Shown here: piece by piece, positions 31,626 through 39,183 of the stretch
How the letters are laid out: each line of letters starts with the position of its first letter
How positions within the stretch are numbered: position 1 is the stretch's first letter
From: Streptomyces brevispora
GTDB taxonomy: Bacteria > Actinomycetota > Actinomycetes > Streptomycetales > Streptomycetaceae
DNA: 64,000 nt
Reading direction: 5' to 3'
NCBI RefSeq assembly: GCF_007829885.1
Contig: NZ_VIWW01000001.1
Coordinates: 124,001 to 188,000, forward strand
The notes under the pieces: model-generated
Seen by the model: the letters and a program-made list of their open reading frames with translations, nothing else
Told to the model about the DNA's origin: nothing
Database searches by the model: none
Made by a program: the position numbers and the translations under genes

Positions 31626-33977
31626 ATGAACGGTCGTGACCTGGTGCGCTCGGTGAAGTTGGTCGGTTCGAAGCGTGGGCTGCGCACGGTGCGCTCGGCG
31701 TGGCGGCGCTCGCGGGCGGATGCGCGGGCGCTGCCGTCGCGCGGCGCGGAGCGGGCGAGGGTGCCGGGGGCCCTGGTGGATGCGGAGCCCGGGCCGGGCG
31801 GCGGTGTGGTGCGGTTCGCGCGTTCGGAGCTGAGTATCCGGGTGGCGGTGGGGGGTGCGGTCTTCTGGGGGTGGGACGGGGCGGAGCCGCTGCCGTCGTA
31901 CGCCCTGCCGGGTCCGGCGCCGGAGGCCGATCCGCGGGCCGTTCTGGAGCCGGACAAGGACGGCGGGTGGCAGGTGGTCTCGGAGCGGCTGACCGTCGCG
32001 GTGTCCCGGCACGGGGCGGTGGAGCTGCGGACTCCGGGCGGGGTGGTGCTCCGTCGTGAGCTGCCGCCGCGGTGGTGGGAGCCGGTGGCGGGCGGGCCCG
32101 CGCGATGGGTGCAGCGGTCCGAGGTCCCGGCGGACGCACGGTTCTTCGGGCTCGGCGGGCGGGCGGCGGGGCCGCGGCTCAGGGACGGGGTGTACGGGCT
32201 GTGGAACACCGATCCGGGCGGCCGGTTCGGGCCGGAGGACGATCCGCTGTACGTGACGATGCCGGTGCAGTTGGTGGTCTCGGACGCGGGGACGCATCTG
32301 GCGTTCCACGACAACTCCTGGGCGGGGCGGGTGGCGCTGCGTGAGGGGGAGGAGGGCGCCGGTTCGGGTCATGACCGGCCGGGGACGTCCGAGATGCGGG
32401 TGGACGGCGGGCCGCTGCGCTGCTGGGTGGTGGTGGGTACGCCGGCCCGGGTGCTCCAGGGCTGGACGGCCCTGACGGGCGCGCCTGCGCTGCCGCCGTC
32501 CTGGGCGCTGGGTCCGCAGCACGCCCGCTGGGGGTTCGGGAGCGGGCGGGAGGTGCGGCGGATCGTGTCGGGGTACCGGGAGCGGGGGCTGCCGTTGTCC
32601 GTGCTGCATCTGGACATCGACCACTACGACGCGCACCGGGTGTTCACGGTGGATCACGAGCGGTTCCCGGATCTGCCGGGGCTGGCCGAGGAGTTGCGCG
32701 GGGACGGGGTGCGGCTGGTGTCGATCGTGGACCCGGCGGTGCCTGCCGCGCCGGGGAACGCGGTGTTCGACAGCGGTGCGGCGGTGGGGAGTTCGGGTGC
32801 GTTCGTCCGGGACGGCCGGGGGCGGATCGTGCGCGGGGAGGTGTGGCCGGGTGAGTGCGTGTATCCGGACTTCACCGATCCGGAGGTGCGCGAGTGGTGG
32901 GGCGGGCTGTACGCGGAACGGCTGGCGCAGGGGTTCTCCGGTGTCTGGCACGACATGAACGAGCCGGTGTCGTTCGCGGCGTTCGGTGACCCGACGCTGC
33001 CCCGTTCGGCGCGTCACTCACTGGAGGGGCGCGGCGGTGATCACCGGGAGGCGCACAACGTGTACGGCCTCGCCATGGCGCGCGCCGGGTACGAGGGGCT
33101 GCGCCGGCTGCGTCCGGAGGAGCGGCCGTTCCTGTTCTCGCGTTCGGGCTGGGCGGGGATGCAGCGGTACGGAGGCACCTGGTCCGGTGATGTGGCGACC
33201 GGCTGGCCGGGGCTGCGGGCCTCGCTGGCGCTGGTACTGGGTCTCGGGCTGTGCGGGGTGCCGTACTCGGGCCCGGATGTGGGCGGGTTCGACGGGTCGC
33301 CGTCGCCGGAGATGTATCTGCGGTGGTTCCAGCTGGGGGCGTATCTGCCGTTGTTCCGTACGCATGCGGCGATCGACGCGGGCCGGCGGGAGCCGTGGGA
33401 GTTCGGGCCGCGGGTGCTCGACGCCGCGCGGGGGGTGCTGCTGGAGCGGGAGCGGCTGCGCCCGTACTGGGTGACGCTGGCGCAGCTGGCCCGGCTGACC
33501 GGTGCGCCGTATGTGCGTCCGCTGTGGTGGGGTGCGCCGGGCGACCGGGCGCTGCGGGAGTGCGAGGACGCGTTCCTGCTGGGTGATGCGCTGCTGGTGG
33601 CGCCGGTGCTGGGGCCGGGGGTGGGTGAGCGGGCGGTCCGGCTGCCGCCGGGGCGCTGGTACGACACGGTGACCGGTGCGGTGCACGAGGGACCCGGTCA
33701 GGTCGTGGTCGATGCGCCGTTGTCGCGGGTGCCGGTGCTGGCGCGGGCCGGTTCGGTGATTCCGGTGCGGGGCGCGGACGGCGGGCTGGAGCTGGAGGTC
33801 TGGGCTCCGGCGGAGGGGCGCGGGGGTGGCGGTTCGGTGGTCCGTGACACGGGGGACGGCTGGGAGCCGGCGGTGGTCGAGCGGTACACGACGCGGCTGG
33901 TGGACGGGCGGGTCGTGGTGGAGCGGGATGGTGAGGAGGGGCTGGTGGACTGCCCGGTGCGGGTCCGGGGGCTGTGA
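31626..33977 (+). CDS. Glycoside hydrolase family 31 (alpha-glucosidase-like)
   Basis: A 783-residue GH31 enzyme. The catalytic nucleophile is D443 in GVWHDMNEP, and the acid/base aspartate is D522 in TWSGDVATGW. The surrounding family blocks are clear: LHLDIDHYDAHRVFTVD, RSGWAGMQRYGG, and the C-terminal PPGRWYDTVTG. The N-terminal beta-sandwich precedes the barrel. No signal peptide is seen, so it is likely cytosolic, hydrolysing alpha-glucosides or alpha-xylosides. ATG 31626 is chosen with AGGGTGAG upstream; GTG 31617 is an in-frame alternative. It is divergent from the acetoacetate-CoA ligase and ends 6 nt from the convergent Nudix gene. Confidence 0.92.
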   Translation: MNGRDLVRSVKLVGSKRGLRTVRSAWRRSRADARALPSRGAERARVPGALVDAEPGPGGGVVRFARSELSIRVAVGGAVFWGWDGAEPLPSYALPGPAPEADPRAVLEPDKDGGWQVVSERLTVAVSRHGAVELRTPGGVVLRRELPPRWWEPVAGGPARWVQRSEVPADARFFGLGGRAAGPRLRDGVYGLWNTDPGGRFGPEDDPLYVTMPVQLVVSDAGTHLAFHDNSWAGRVALREGEEGAGSGHDRPGTSEMRVDGGPLRCWVVVGTPARVLQGWTALTGAPALPPSWALGPQHARWGFGSGREVRRIVSGYRERGLPLSVLHLDIDHYDAHRVFTVDHERFPDLPGLAEELRGDGVRLVSIVDPAVPAAPGNAVFDSGAAVGSSGAFVRDGRGRIVRGEVWPGECVYPDFTDPEVREWWGGLYAERLAQGFSGVWHDMNEPVSFAAFGDPTLPRSARHSLEGRGGDHREAHNVYGLAMARAGYEGLRRLRPEERPFLFSRSGWAGMQRYGGTWSGDVATGWPGLRASLALVLGLGLCGVPYSGPDVGGFDGSPSPEMYLRWFQLGAYLPLFRTHAAIDAGRREPWEFGPRVLDAARGVLLERERLRPYWVTLAQLARLTGAPYVRPLWWGAPGDRALRECEDAFLLGDALLVAPVLGPGVGERAVRLPPGRWYDTVTGAVHEGPGQVVVDAPLSRVPVLARAGSVIPVRGADGGLELEVWAPAEGRGGGGSVVRDTGDGWEPAVVERYTTRLVDGRVVVERDGEEGLVDCPVRVRGL

Positions 33978-33983
33978 GCGCGG

Positions 33984-34493
33984 TCAGCGGTAGCGGCCTG
34001 CGAACCAGGAGCGGACGGCCTCCGTATGGAGGGGGAAGGCCAGTACTTCCGGGGTGCGCAGCACGTCGTATCCGGAGGTCTCGTCGGTGGGGACGGACGG
34101 CGGGAGGGCGGCCGCCGGGCGCGTCGGGAGCAGGCCGAACAGGAGCAGGTGGCCGTCCGGGGAGCTGAGGGCGTCGGCGAGCCGGACGTCGTCCCGGTGG
34201 GCCTCGATGCCGGTCTCCTCGTGGAGTTCACGTACGACCGCGTGTTTCCAGTCCTCGGCGTGGTCGACGAAGCCGCCGGGGAGTGCGCGTCCGCCGAGGC
34301 AGGGTTCGATGGTGCGGGTGATGACGACCAGTCCGGTGCCGTCCCGGTCGGTGACGGGGAGCAGGGCGATGGCGACCGGCAGCGGGTTGCGGTAGGCGGT
34401 GTCGCCGCAGGCGCTGCAGGTGCGTGGCCAGGCGTCCGGGGACGCGAGGGCGGTGTACCGGGTTCCGCAACTGCCGCAGTGCGAGTCCTTCAC
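33984..34493 (-). CDS. Nudix hydrolase with zinc ribbon
   Basis: A 169-residue hydrolase. An N-terminal zinc ribbon (C6, C9, C26, C29) precedes the Nudix box (G74-I96), which reads G-x5-E-x7-REL-HEE-TG-I and is complete. It cleaves nucleoside diphosphates linked to another moiety; zinc-ribbon Nudix enzymes often act on NADH or sugar nucleotides, but the substrate here is unknown. It is convergent with the GH31 gene across a 6-nt gap and divergent from the VanX-like gene. Confidence 0.88.
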   Translation of the reverse strand: MKDSHCGSCGTRYTALASPDAWPRTCSACGDTAYRNPLPVAIALLPVTDRDGTGLVVITRTIEPCLGGRALPGGFVDHAEDWKHAVVRELHEETGIEAHRDDVRLADALSSPDGHLLLFGLLPTRPAAALPPSVPTDETSGYDVLRTPEVLAFPLHTEAVRSWFAGRYR

Positions 34494-34609
34494 GGGCTGC
34501 TCCGGTTTCCTCGTCGTCTTTCCTGATCGTCTTTCCTCGTCGTCGCGGACACGCGGGGACTGTATCCGATCTCCTGCCCGGCACCGCCTGACTGGTGGAC
34601 GATGTGCCC

Positions 34610-35416
34610 ATGACAGGTCTTGCTTCCGCTTTCCGTGTCCTGGCAGCCGCTGCCGCCACCCTGCTCGCCGTCACCGCCGCCGCCCCGGTGGCGCAGGCGA
34701 AGCCCGAACCGAAGGCTCCCGCCGAGTTCGTCGCGCTGCGTGCGGTGGATCCCACGATCATCCAGGAGATGCGCTACCCCACGGCGCACGACTTCATGGG
34801 CGAACCGGTGGACGGCTACCGCGAGTCGCTCTGCATCCTGACCCGGCCGGCCGCGCGGGCGCTGCACCGGGCCCAGCTGCGGCTGCTGCGTCAGGGCTAC
34901 TCGCTGAAGGTGTACGACTGCTACCGGCCCCAGCGGGCCGTCGACCACTTCGTGCGCTGGGCGAAGGATCTCGACGACGAGACCATGAAGGGCGAGTTCT
35001 ATCCGCAGGTCGACAAGACCCGGCTGTTCGCGGACGGTTACATCGCGGAGAAGTCCGGGCACAGCCGGGGAAGCACGGTGGACCTGACGCTGGTGAGGCT
35101 GCCGGCCCGGCCCACCGCGCCGTACCGGCCGGGTCAGAAGCTGGTGCCCTGCTACGCACCTCAGTCCGACCGCTTCCCGGACAACTCGATCGACATGGGC
35201 ACCGGATTCGACTGCTTCGACACGCTCTCGCACACGGATGACCCGCGGATCCAGGGGGTGCAGCGTGCCAACCGGCAGTTCCTGAAGAAGACGCTCACCG
35301 ACGCCGGATTCGTCAATCTGGCCGAGGAGTGGTGGCACTACACCTTCAAGCCGGAGTTGTTCCCCGACACCTACTTCGACTTCCCGGTGGCCCGCGGGTC
35401 CGTCGCCGGCCACTGA
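34610..35416 (+). CDS. Secreted D-Ala-D-Ala dipeptidase (VanX/M15D-like)
   Basis: A 268-residue exported peptidase. Residues 1-30 form a signal peptide with an Ala-rich hydrophobic core ending in VAQA. The zinc-binding M15 motifs are intact: H151 and D158 in SGHSRGSTVDL, and E240 with H243 in EEWWHY. The family hydrolyses D-alanyl-D-alanine and takes part in peptidoglycan turnover or vancomycin resistance. With no vanHA partners next to it and a secretion signal, turnover of cell-wall dipeptide is more likely than resistance. ATG 34610 is selected because the signal peptide fits; an upstream frame reaches 34595. Confidence 0.9.
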   Translation: MTGLASAFRVLAAAAATLLAVTAAAPVAQAKPEPKAPAEFVALRAVDPTIIQEMRYPTAHDFMGEPVDGYRESLCILTRPAARALHRAQLRLLRQGYSLKVYDCYRPQRAVDHFVRWAKDLDDETMKGEFYPQVDKTRLFADGYIAEKSGHSRGSTVDLTLVRLPARPTAPYRPGQKLVPCYAPQSDRFPDNSIDMGTGFDCFDTLSHTDDPRIQGVQRANRQFLKKTLTDAGFVNLAEEWWHYTFKPELFPDTYFDFPVARGSVAGH

Positions 35417-35427
35417 TAACCGGCGGG

Positions 35428-35478
35428 GAGGAACGGGCGACTGGAACCACCCCCGTGGGTTCCGGCCACCCGTTCTTC
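35428..35478 (+). terminator. Terminator after VanX-like gene
   Basis: A nested inverted repeat: GGAACCAC with GTGGGTTCC at the core and outer GGAACGGG with CCCGTTC, starting 12 nt after the stop. Confidence 0.55.
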
Positions 35479-35534
35479 CTCTCGGACGCGTATCGGCCGT
35501 ATCCGGTTGCCGGTCCAGCCATTACGGTGCCCGT

Positions 35535-35882
35535 ATGTCACAGCAGACGTTCGATTCGTACGAGGAGTTCTGGCCGTATTACGTCGCGATGCACTCCAGG
35601 GCCGCGACCCGCTGGGTCCATCTGACCGGCACTCTGACCGGCCTCGCGATCACCGCCTACGGGCTGGCGCGCGGCCGTAAGCGGTATGCGGCGGCGCTGC
35701 CGCTGATCGGGTACGGGACTGCCTGGCCTGCCCATTTCCTGATCGAGGGGAACAACCCGGCCTCCTTCGGCCATCCCGCCTGGTCGCTCCGCGGCGATGC
35801 GCAGATGATCCGCACGATGCTGGCCGGCCGCGACCGGGAGCTCGCGGAGACCGCTGCCAAGTGGCTCGCCGACAACAGCTGA
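35535..35882 (+). CDS. DUF962/Mpo1-like membrane protein
   Basis: A 115-residue protein of the DUF962 (Mpo1-like) family. It carries the diagnostic EEFWPYYVAMHSRAATRWVH at the N-terminus and PAHFLIEGNNPASFGHPAW later. Conserved histidines in both motifs fit the Fe-dependent dioxygenase proposed for yeast Mpo1, which degrades 2-hydroxy fatty acids. Two hydrophobic stretches suggest membrane insertion. The length and composition are normal for the actinobacterial group. The bacterial substrate is not known. Confidence 0.88.
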   Translation: MSQQTFDSYEEFWPYYVAMHSRAATRWVHLTGTLTGLAITAYGLARGRKRYAAALPLIGYGTAWPAHFLIEGNNPASFGHPAWSLRGDAQMIRTMLAGRDRELAETAAKWLADNS

Positions 35883-35931
35883 CCGTGGCACACTTCTGAC
35901 GTTCCGTCAGATTCAGTGCTGGGGAGGAACT

Positions 35932-36417
35932 TTGCCGCGCAAGCGCATACCCGTGGTGGCCGGATGGTTCACCGAGGACGGCCCCGATGAGGAATTCCGA
36001 CTGCTGGGCACCCGCTGTCCGCTCTGCTCGTCGGTCTTCTTCCCCCGCCAGGACGGCTTCTGCCGCAATCCGGGCTGTACGGGCGGCGAACCGGTCGAGG
36101 TCCCGCTGTCCAGGCGCGGCACAGTCTGGTCGTACACCGACGGCCGCTACCGGCCGCCCGCCCCCTACCCCTGCGACCCGGATATGCCCTGGGAGCCGTA
36201 CACGCTGGTCGCCGTGGAGCTCGCGGCCGAGCGGATGGTAGTGCTCGGGCAGGCCGCGCCCGGGGTCGGTGTCGCTGATCTCGCGGTCGGGATGACGGTC
36301 GAGGTCGTGCCGGGGGTGCTCGGTACGGAGTCCGGCGACGGCACGGACGACGGCACGGTGTGGACGACCTGGCACTGGCGACCCGTGGACACCGGTCTCC
36401 GGGACGGTGCGCGATGA
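35932..36417 (+). CDS. DUF35 OB-fold/zinc-ribbon protein, thiolase partner
   Basis: A 161-residue protein of the DUF35 type. A rubredoxin-like zinc ribbon (C25, C28, then two further cysteines in FCRNPGC) is followed by an OB fold (GTVWSYTDGRY, LVAVELAAERMVVLGQA). TTG 35932 is the start, with GGGGAGGA upstream. Its stop overlaps the next gene's ATG (ATGA), so it is translationally coupled to a thiolase-like protein. Such pairs form heterocomplexes, as in the Ltp2/ChsH2 retro-aldolase of steroid side-chain degradation. It acts probably as the CoA-substrate-binding subunit; the substrate is unknown and no other steroid gene is here. Confidence 0.85.
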   Translation: MPRKRIPVVAGWFTEDGPDEEFRLLGTRCPLCSSVFFPRQDGFCRNPGCTGGEPVEVPLSRRGTVWSYTDGRYRPPAPYPCDPDMPWEPYTLVAVELAAERMVVLGQAAPGVGVADLAVGMTVEVVPGVLGTESGDGTDDGTVWTTWHWRPVDTGLRDGAR

Positions 36418-37604
36418 GCGGGGACGTGGCCGTCCTCGGGGCCGGGATGCACCCCTGGGGCAAGTGGGGGCGCAGCTTCGTGGAGTACGGCAGGGTGGCG
36501 GCCCGCAACGCGCTCGCCGATGCGGGCATCGACTGGCCGGACGTGCAGTCGGTGGTCGGCGCGGACACCGTGCGCGGCGGGTACCCGGGGTACGTGGCCG
36601 GGGCGACGTTCGCTCAGGCGCTGGGCTGGCAGGGCGCCCGCGTCACCAGCGTGTACGCGGCCTGCGCGTCGGGCGCCCAGGCCGTCAACACCGCCAGGGC
36701 GCAGATCCTGGCCGGAATGGCGGACGTGGTGCTCGTGGTGGGTGCGGACGCGGCGCCCAAGGGGTTCTTCGCCCCGGCGGGCGGCGAACGGCCCAACGAT
36801 CCGGACTGGCTGCGGTTCCGGGTGCTCGGCGCCACGAACCCCACCTACTTCGCGCTCTACGCCCGTCGCCGGATGGCCGTGCACGGGGACACCCCGGAGG
36901 ACTTCGCGCTGGTCAAGGTGAAGAACGCGGCGGCCGGCGCATTGAACCGTAACGCCCGCTACCGGGCGCCGGTGAGCGCCGAGCAGGTCGCGGCCTCCGC
37001 GGTGGTCGCCGATCCGCTGCGGCTGCTGGACATCTGCGCCACCTCCGACGGCGGGGCGGCACTGGTGCTGTCCAGCATGGAGTTCGCCCGGCGTCACGGG
37101 GCTGCGGATCCGGTCCGTATCCGTGCCGTTTCGACCGTGACGCCGACGTATCCGAAGGCGGTGCTCGACCTTCCGGACATCGCCACCGATTCGGCGGTCG
37201 CCGTGGAACCGGCGACCGCGAGTTTCCGCGCCTCCATCGCACGGGCGGCGTACGAGGAAGCGGGAATCGGGCCTTCGGATCTCTCGCTGGCCGAGGTGTA
37301 CGACCTCTCCACGGCGCTGGAACTGGAGTGGTACGAGGACATCGGGCTGTGCCCGGCGGGTGGGGGCGCGGCGCTCGTCCGCGAAGGGGCGACGGCGCTC
37401 GGCGGGCGCATCCCGGTGAACCCGAGCGGCGGGCTGGCGTCCTTCGGCGAGGCCGTGCCCGCGCAGGCGATCGCCCAGGTATGCGAGCTGACCTGGCAGT
37501 TGCGCGGCACGGCGGGAGACCGCCAGGTTCCGGGGGCGCGAGCCGGGATCACCGCGAACCAGGGGCTGTTCGGCCACGGCTCGGCAGTCGTCGCGGTCCG
37601 CTGA
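36414..37604 (+). CDS. Thiolase-like lipid-transfer protein (SCP2/Ltp family)
   Basis: A 396-residue thiolase-fold protein. ATG 36414 is fixed by the ATGA coupling with the DUF35 gene. The nucleophilic-cysteine region reads VYAACASGAQAVN, followed by VVLVVGADAAPKGFF, and C-terminal NPSGGLASFGEAVPAQAIAQ and AGITANQGLFGHGSAV. This matches the lipid-transfer/SCP2-thiolase branch rather than biosynthetic acetyl-CoA acetyltransferases. The partner suggests an Ltp2-type aldolase or thiolase acting on a CoA ester; whether cleavage is thiolytic or aldolytic cannot be decided from sequence alone. It is followed by a terminator at 37645-37682. Confidence 0.85.
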   Translation: MSGDVAVLGAGMHPWGKWGRSFVEYGRVAARNALADAGIDWPDVQSVVGADTVRGGYPGYVAGATFAQALGWQGARVTSVYAACASGAQAVNTARAQILAGMADVVLVVGADAAPKGFFAPAGGERPNDPDWLRFRVLGATNPTYFALYARRRMAVHGDTPEDFALVKVKNAAAGALNRNARYRAPVSAEQVAASAVVADPLRLLDICATSDGGAALVLSSMEFARRHGAADPVRIRAVSTVTPTYPKAVLDLPDIATDSAVAVEPATASFRASIARAAYEEAGIGPSDLSLAEVYDLSTALELEWYEDIGLCPAGGGAALVREGATALGGRIPVNPSGGLASFGEAVPAQAIAQVCELTWQLRGTAGDRQVPGARAGITANQGLFGHGSAVVAVR

Positions 37605-37644
37605 CAGTTCCTATCGGCGGCCGCTGCCTGCCGGTCGCACGACG

Positions 37645-37682
37645 CGCGGCACGCACCCCTGTGGGCGGGGGTACGTGCCGCG
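37645..37682. terminator. Bidirectional terminator between thiolase-like gene and conservon
   Basis: A 9-bp perfect stem CGCGGCACG/CGTGCCGCG encloses a partial inner pairing. It is placed between the convergent thiolase-like gene and cvnD. Confidence 0.65.
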
Positions 37683-37721
37683 TTCCGCTGTCGGTGTCGT
37701 CGGGCCGGCTCGGGGCCGTGC

Positions 37722-38327
37722 CTACGTGGTGGCCGGTTCGCGGAGTGCGTCCGCGCGGGCCAGCGCGTGTTCGACGACGGCCACCAGTACGTCGCGTACG
37801 GACGACCGGTCCCGCGCGTCGCACAGGAGCACCGGTACCTCCGGGTCCAGGTCCAGCGCCGCCTGCACCGTCTCGGTGGGGAACCGGTCGGCGCCCTCGA
37901 AGCAGTTGACGGCGACGGCGAAGGGGATCTCCCGGCGTTCGAAGTAGTCGACCGCGGCGAAACAGTCCTCCAGACGCCGGGTGTCCGCGAGGACGACCGC
38001 CCCCAGCGCCCCCTGGGCGAGTTCGTCCCACAGGAACCAGAACCGGTCCTGCCCCGGGGTGCCGAAGAGATACAGCACCAGGTCCTCGCGGAGGGTGATC
38101 CGCCCGAAGTCCATGGCCACCGTCGTCGTGGTCTTCGCCTCGACACCGTCCAGGTCGTCCACGGGACGTCCTGCCTCGGTCAGGCTCTCCTCCGTACGCA
38201 GCGGCCTGATCTCACTGACCGCTCCCACCATGGTCGTCTTGCCCACTCCGAAGCCGCCCGCCACCAGGATTTTCAGGGTAACGGGCTCAACGGGCCGCCT
38301 GTTGCGGCTAGAGCGCCCGAAGGCCAT
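37722..38327 (-). CDS. cvnD: Conservon small GTPase-like protein (CvnD type)
   Basis: A 201-residue Ras-like ATP/GTP-binding protein and the last gene of a four-gene conservon. The P-loop AGGFGVGKTTMV is near residue 23. LFGTPGQDRFWFLWDEL carries the switch-II-like element, with GTPGQ replacing the usual DxxG. The NKxD-type specificity motif appears degenerate (VAVNCFEG). Streptomyces cvn operons produce GPCR-like membrane-associated heterocomplexes, and in several cases mutants show altered antibiotic production or development. It overlaps the cvnC gene by 20 nt, so it is cotranscribed. Which of the many cvn copies this is cannot be told. Confidence 0.92.
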   Translation of the reverse strand: MAFGRSSRNRRPVEPVTLKILVAGGFGVGKTTMVGAVSEIRPLRTEESLTEAGRPVDDLDGVEAKTTTTVAMDFGRITLREDLVLYLFGTPGQDRFWFLWDELAQGALGAVVLADTRRLEDCFAAVDYFERREIPFAVAVNCFEGADRFPTETVQAALDLDPEVPVLLCDARDRSSVRDVLVAVVEHALARADALREPATT

Positions 38328-38730
38328 TGATCACCTCGCGAAGAATGTTCACGTCCGGCAGCTCGGCCGGCGGAACGGGACGGGTCACATGCACCAGCTC
38401 GTCCTCGACGAGATCACCGACCAGCACCCGGACCACCCCGACGGGGAGGTCCAGACCGGCCGCGAGCTCGGCGATCGACTGGGGCATGCCGCTGCACAGT
38501 TCGACGATCTCCACGTGTTCCGGGGAGAGCATCTGGTCCCGGCCGGGATCGTCGGCCGCGGGTTCGGGGACGACGATCGCGATCAGGTCGAGACGATGAC
38601 GGGACGCGCTGCTGGTACGTCCCCGCGTCATCGCGTACGGACGGACGACCGGCCCCGCGTCGGCGTCGTACCAGCGCGAGGACTGCGGACCGCCGGGGCC
38701 GGCCGGGGAACGGGAGGAGTCGGCGCTCAT
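38308..38730 (-). CDS. cvnC: Conservon DUF742 protein (CvnC type)
   Basis: A 140-residue DUF742 protein with a winged-helix fold. Family segments are VRPYAMTRGRT, LDLIAIVV, MPQSIAELAAGLDLPVGVV (recognition-helix-like) and LPDVNILREVINGLRAL at the end. MSADSSRSP (ATG 38730) is the likely start; MDGMSAD at 38739 is an alternative. It partners with the roadblock protein and GTPase in the conservon complex. No DNA target is known. Confidence 0.9.
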   Translation of the reverse strand: MSADSSRSPAGPGGPQSSRWYDADAGPVVRPYAMTRGRTSSASRHRLDLIAIVVPEPAADDPGRDQMLSPEHVEIVELCSGMPQSIAELAAGLDLPVGVVRVLVGDLVEDELVHVTRPVPPAELPDVNILREVINGLRAL

Positions 38731-38739
38731 GCCATCCAC

Positions 38740-39183
38740 TCACCCTCCGGAGGTCAGACCGGTCGTCCGGGGGGAGTTGGCCAGGTGGGCGCCGACACGC
38801 TTGACCATCAGCGTCATCTCGTACGCCACCTGGCCGACGTCCGAGTCGGAGTCGGCGAGCACCGCGAGGCAGCTGCCGTCGCCGGCGGCCGTGACGAACA
38901 GGAACGCCTCGTCGAGCTCGACGACGGTCTGGCGGACCCGGCCGGCGTCGAAGTGCCGGCCCACCCCCTTGGCGAGGCTGTGGAACCCGGAGGCCACGGC
39001 CGCCAGGTGCTCGCCGTCCTCCCTGGTCAGGTCCTTGGACGCGCCGGTGGGAAGGCCGTCGCTGGAGAGCACCAGCGCTTTGCGGATGCTCGCGACCCGC
39101 TCGACGAGTTCATCGAGGAGCCAGTTGAGCTCGCCGGACCCCTGGCGTGCTGAGTTGAGTGCTGTGGCGTTCGGTGCGGTCAT
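38740..39183 (-). CDS. cvnB: Conservon roadblock/LC7 protein (CvnB type)
   Basis: A 147-residue roadblock/LC7-domain protein. Family features include LNWLLDELVERVASIRKALV, LSSDGLPTGASK (typical for CvnB), LAAVASGFHSLAKG, and a long C-terminal helix (VGQVAYEMTLMVKRVGAHL). It acts as a GTPase-associated scaffold. Its ATG overlaps the cvnA stop (39180-39183), indicating translational coupling. Confidence 0.92.
   Translation of the reverse strand: MTAPNATALNSARQGSGELNWLLDELVERVASIRKALVLSSDGLPTGASKDLTREDGEHLAAVASGFHSLAKGVGRHFDAGRVRQTVVELDEAFLFVTAAGDGSCLAVLADSDSDVGQVAYEMTLMVKRVGAHLANSPRTTGLTSGG

Noticed and set aside
29361..33017. A 1218-codon minus-strand frame spanning the acetoacetate-CoA ligase and GH31 genes
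   Set aside because: It reads through two real genes in other frames and its product is Pro/Arg/His low complexity. The real ligase frame ends at 29399 and starts at 31375.
34610..35416. Vancomycin-resistance locus
   Set aside because: The VanX-like peptidase is secreted and has no vanH, vanA/D-Ala-D-Lac ligase or vanRS neighbour.
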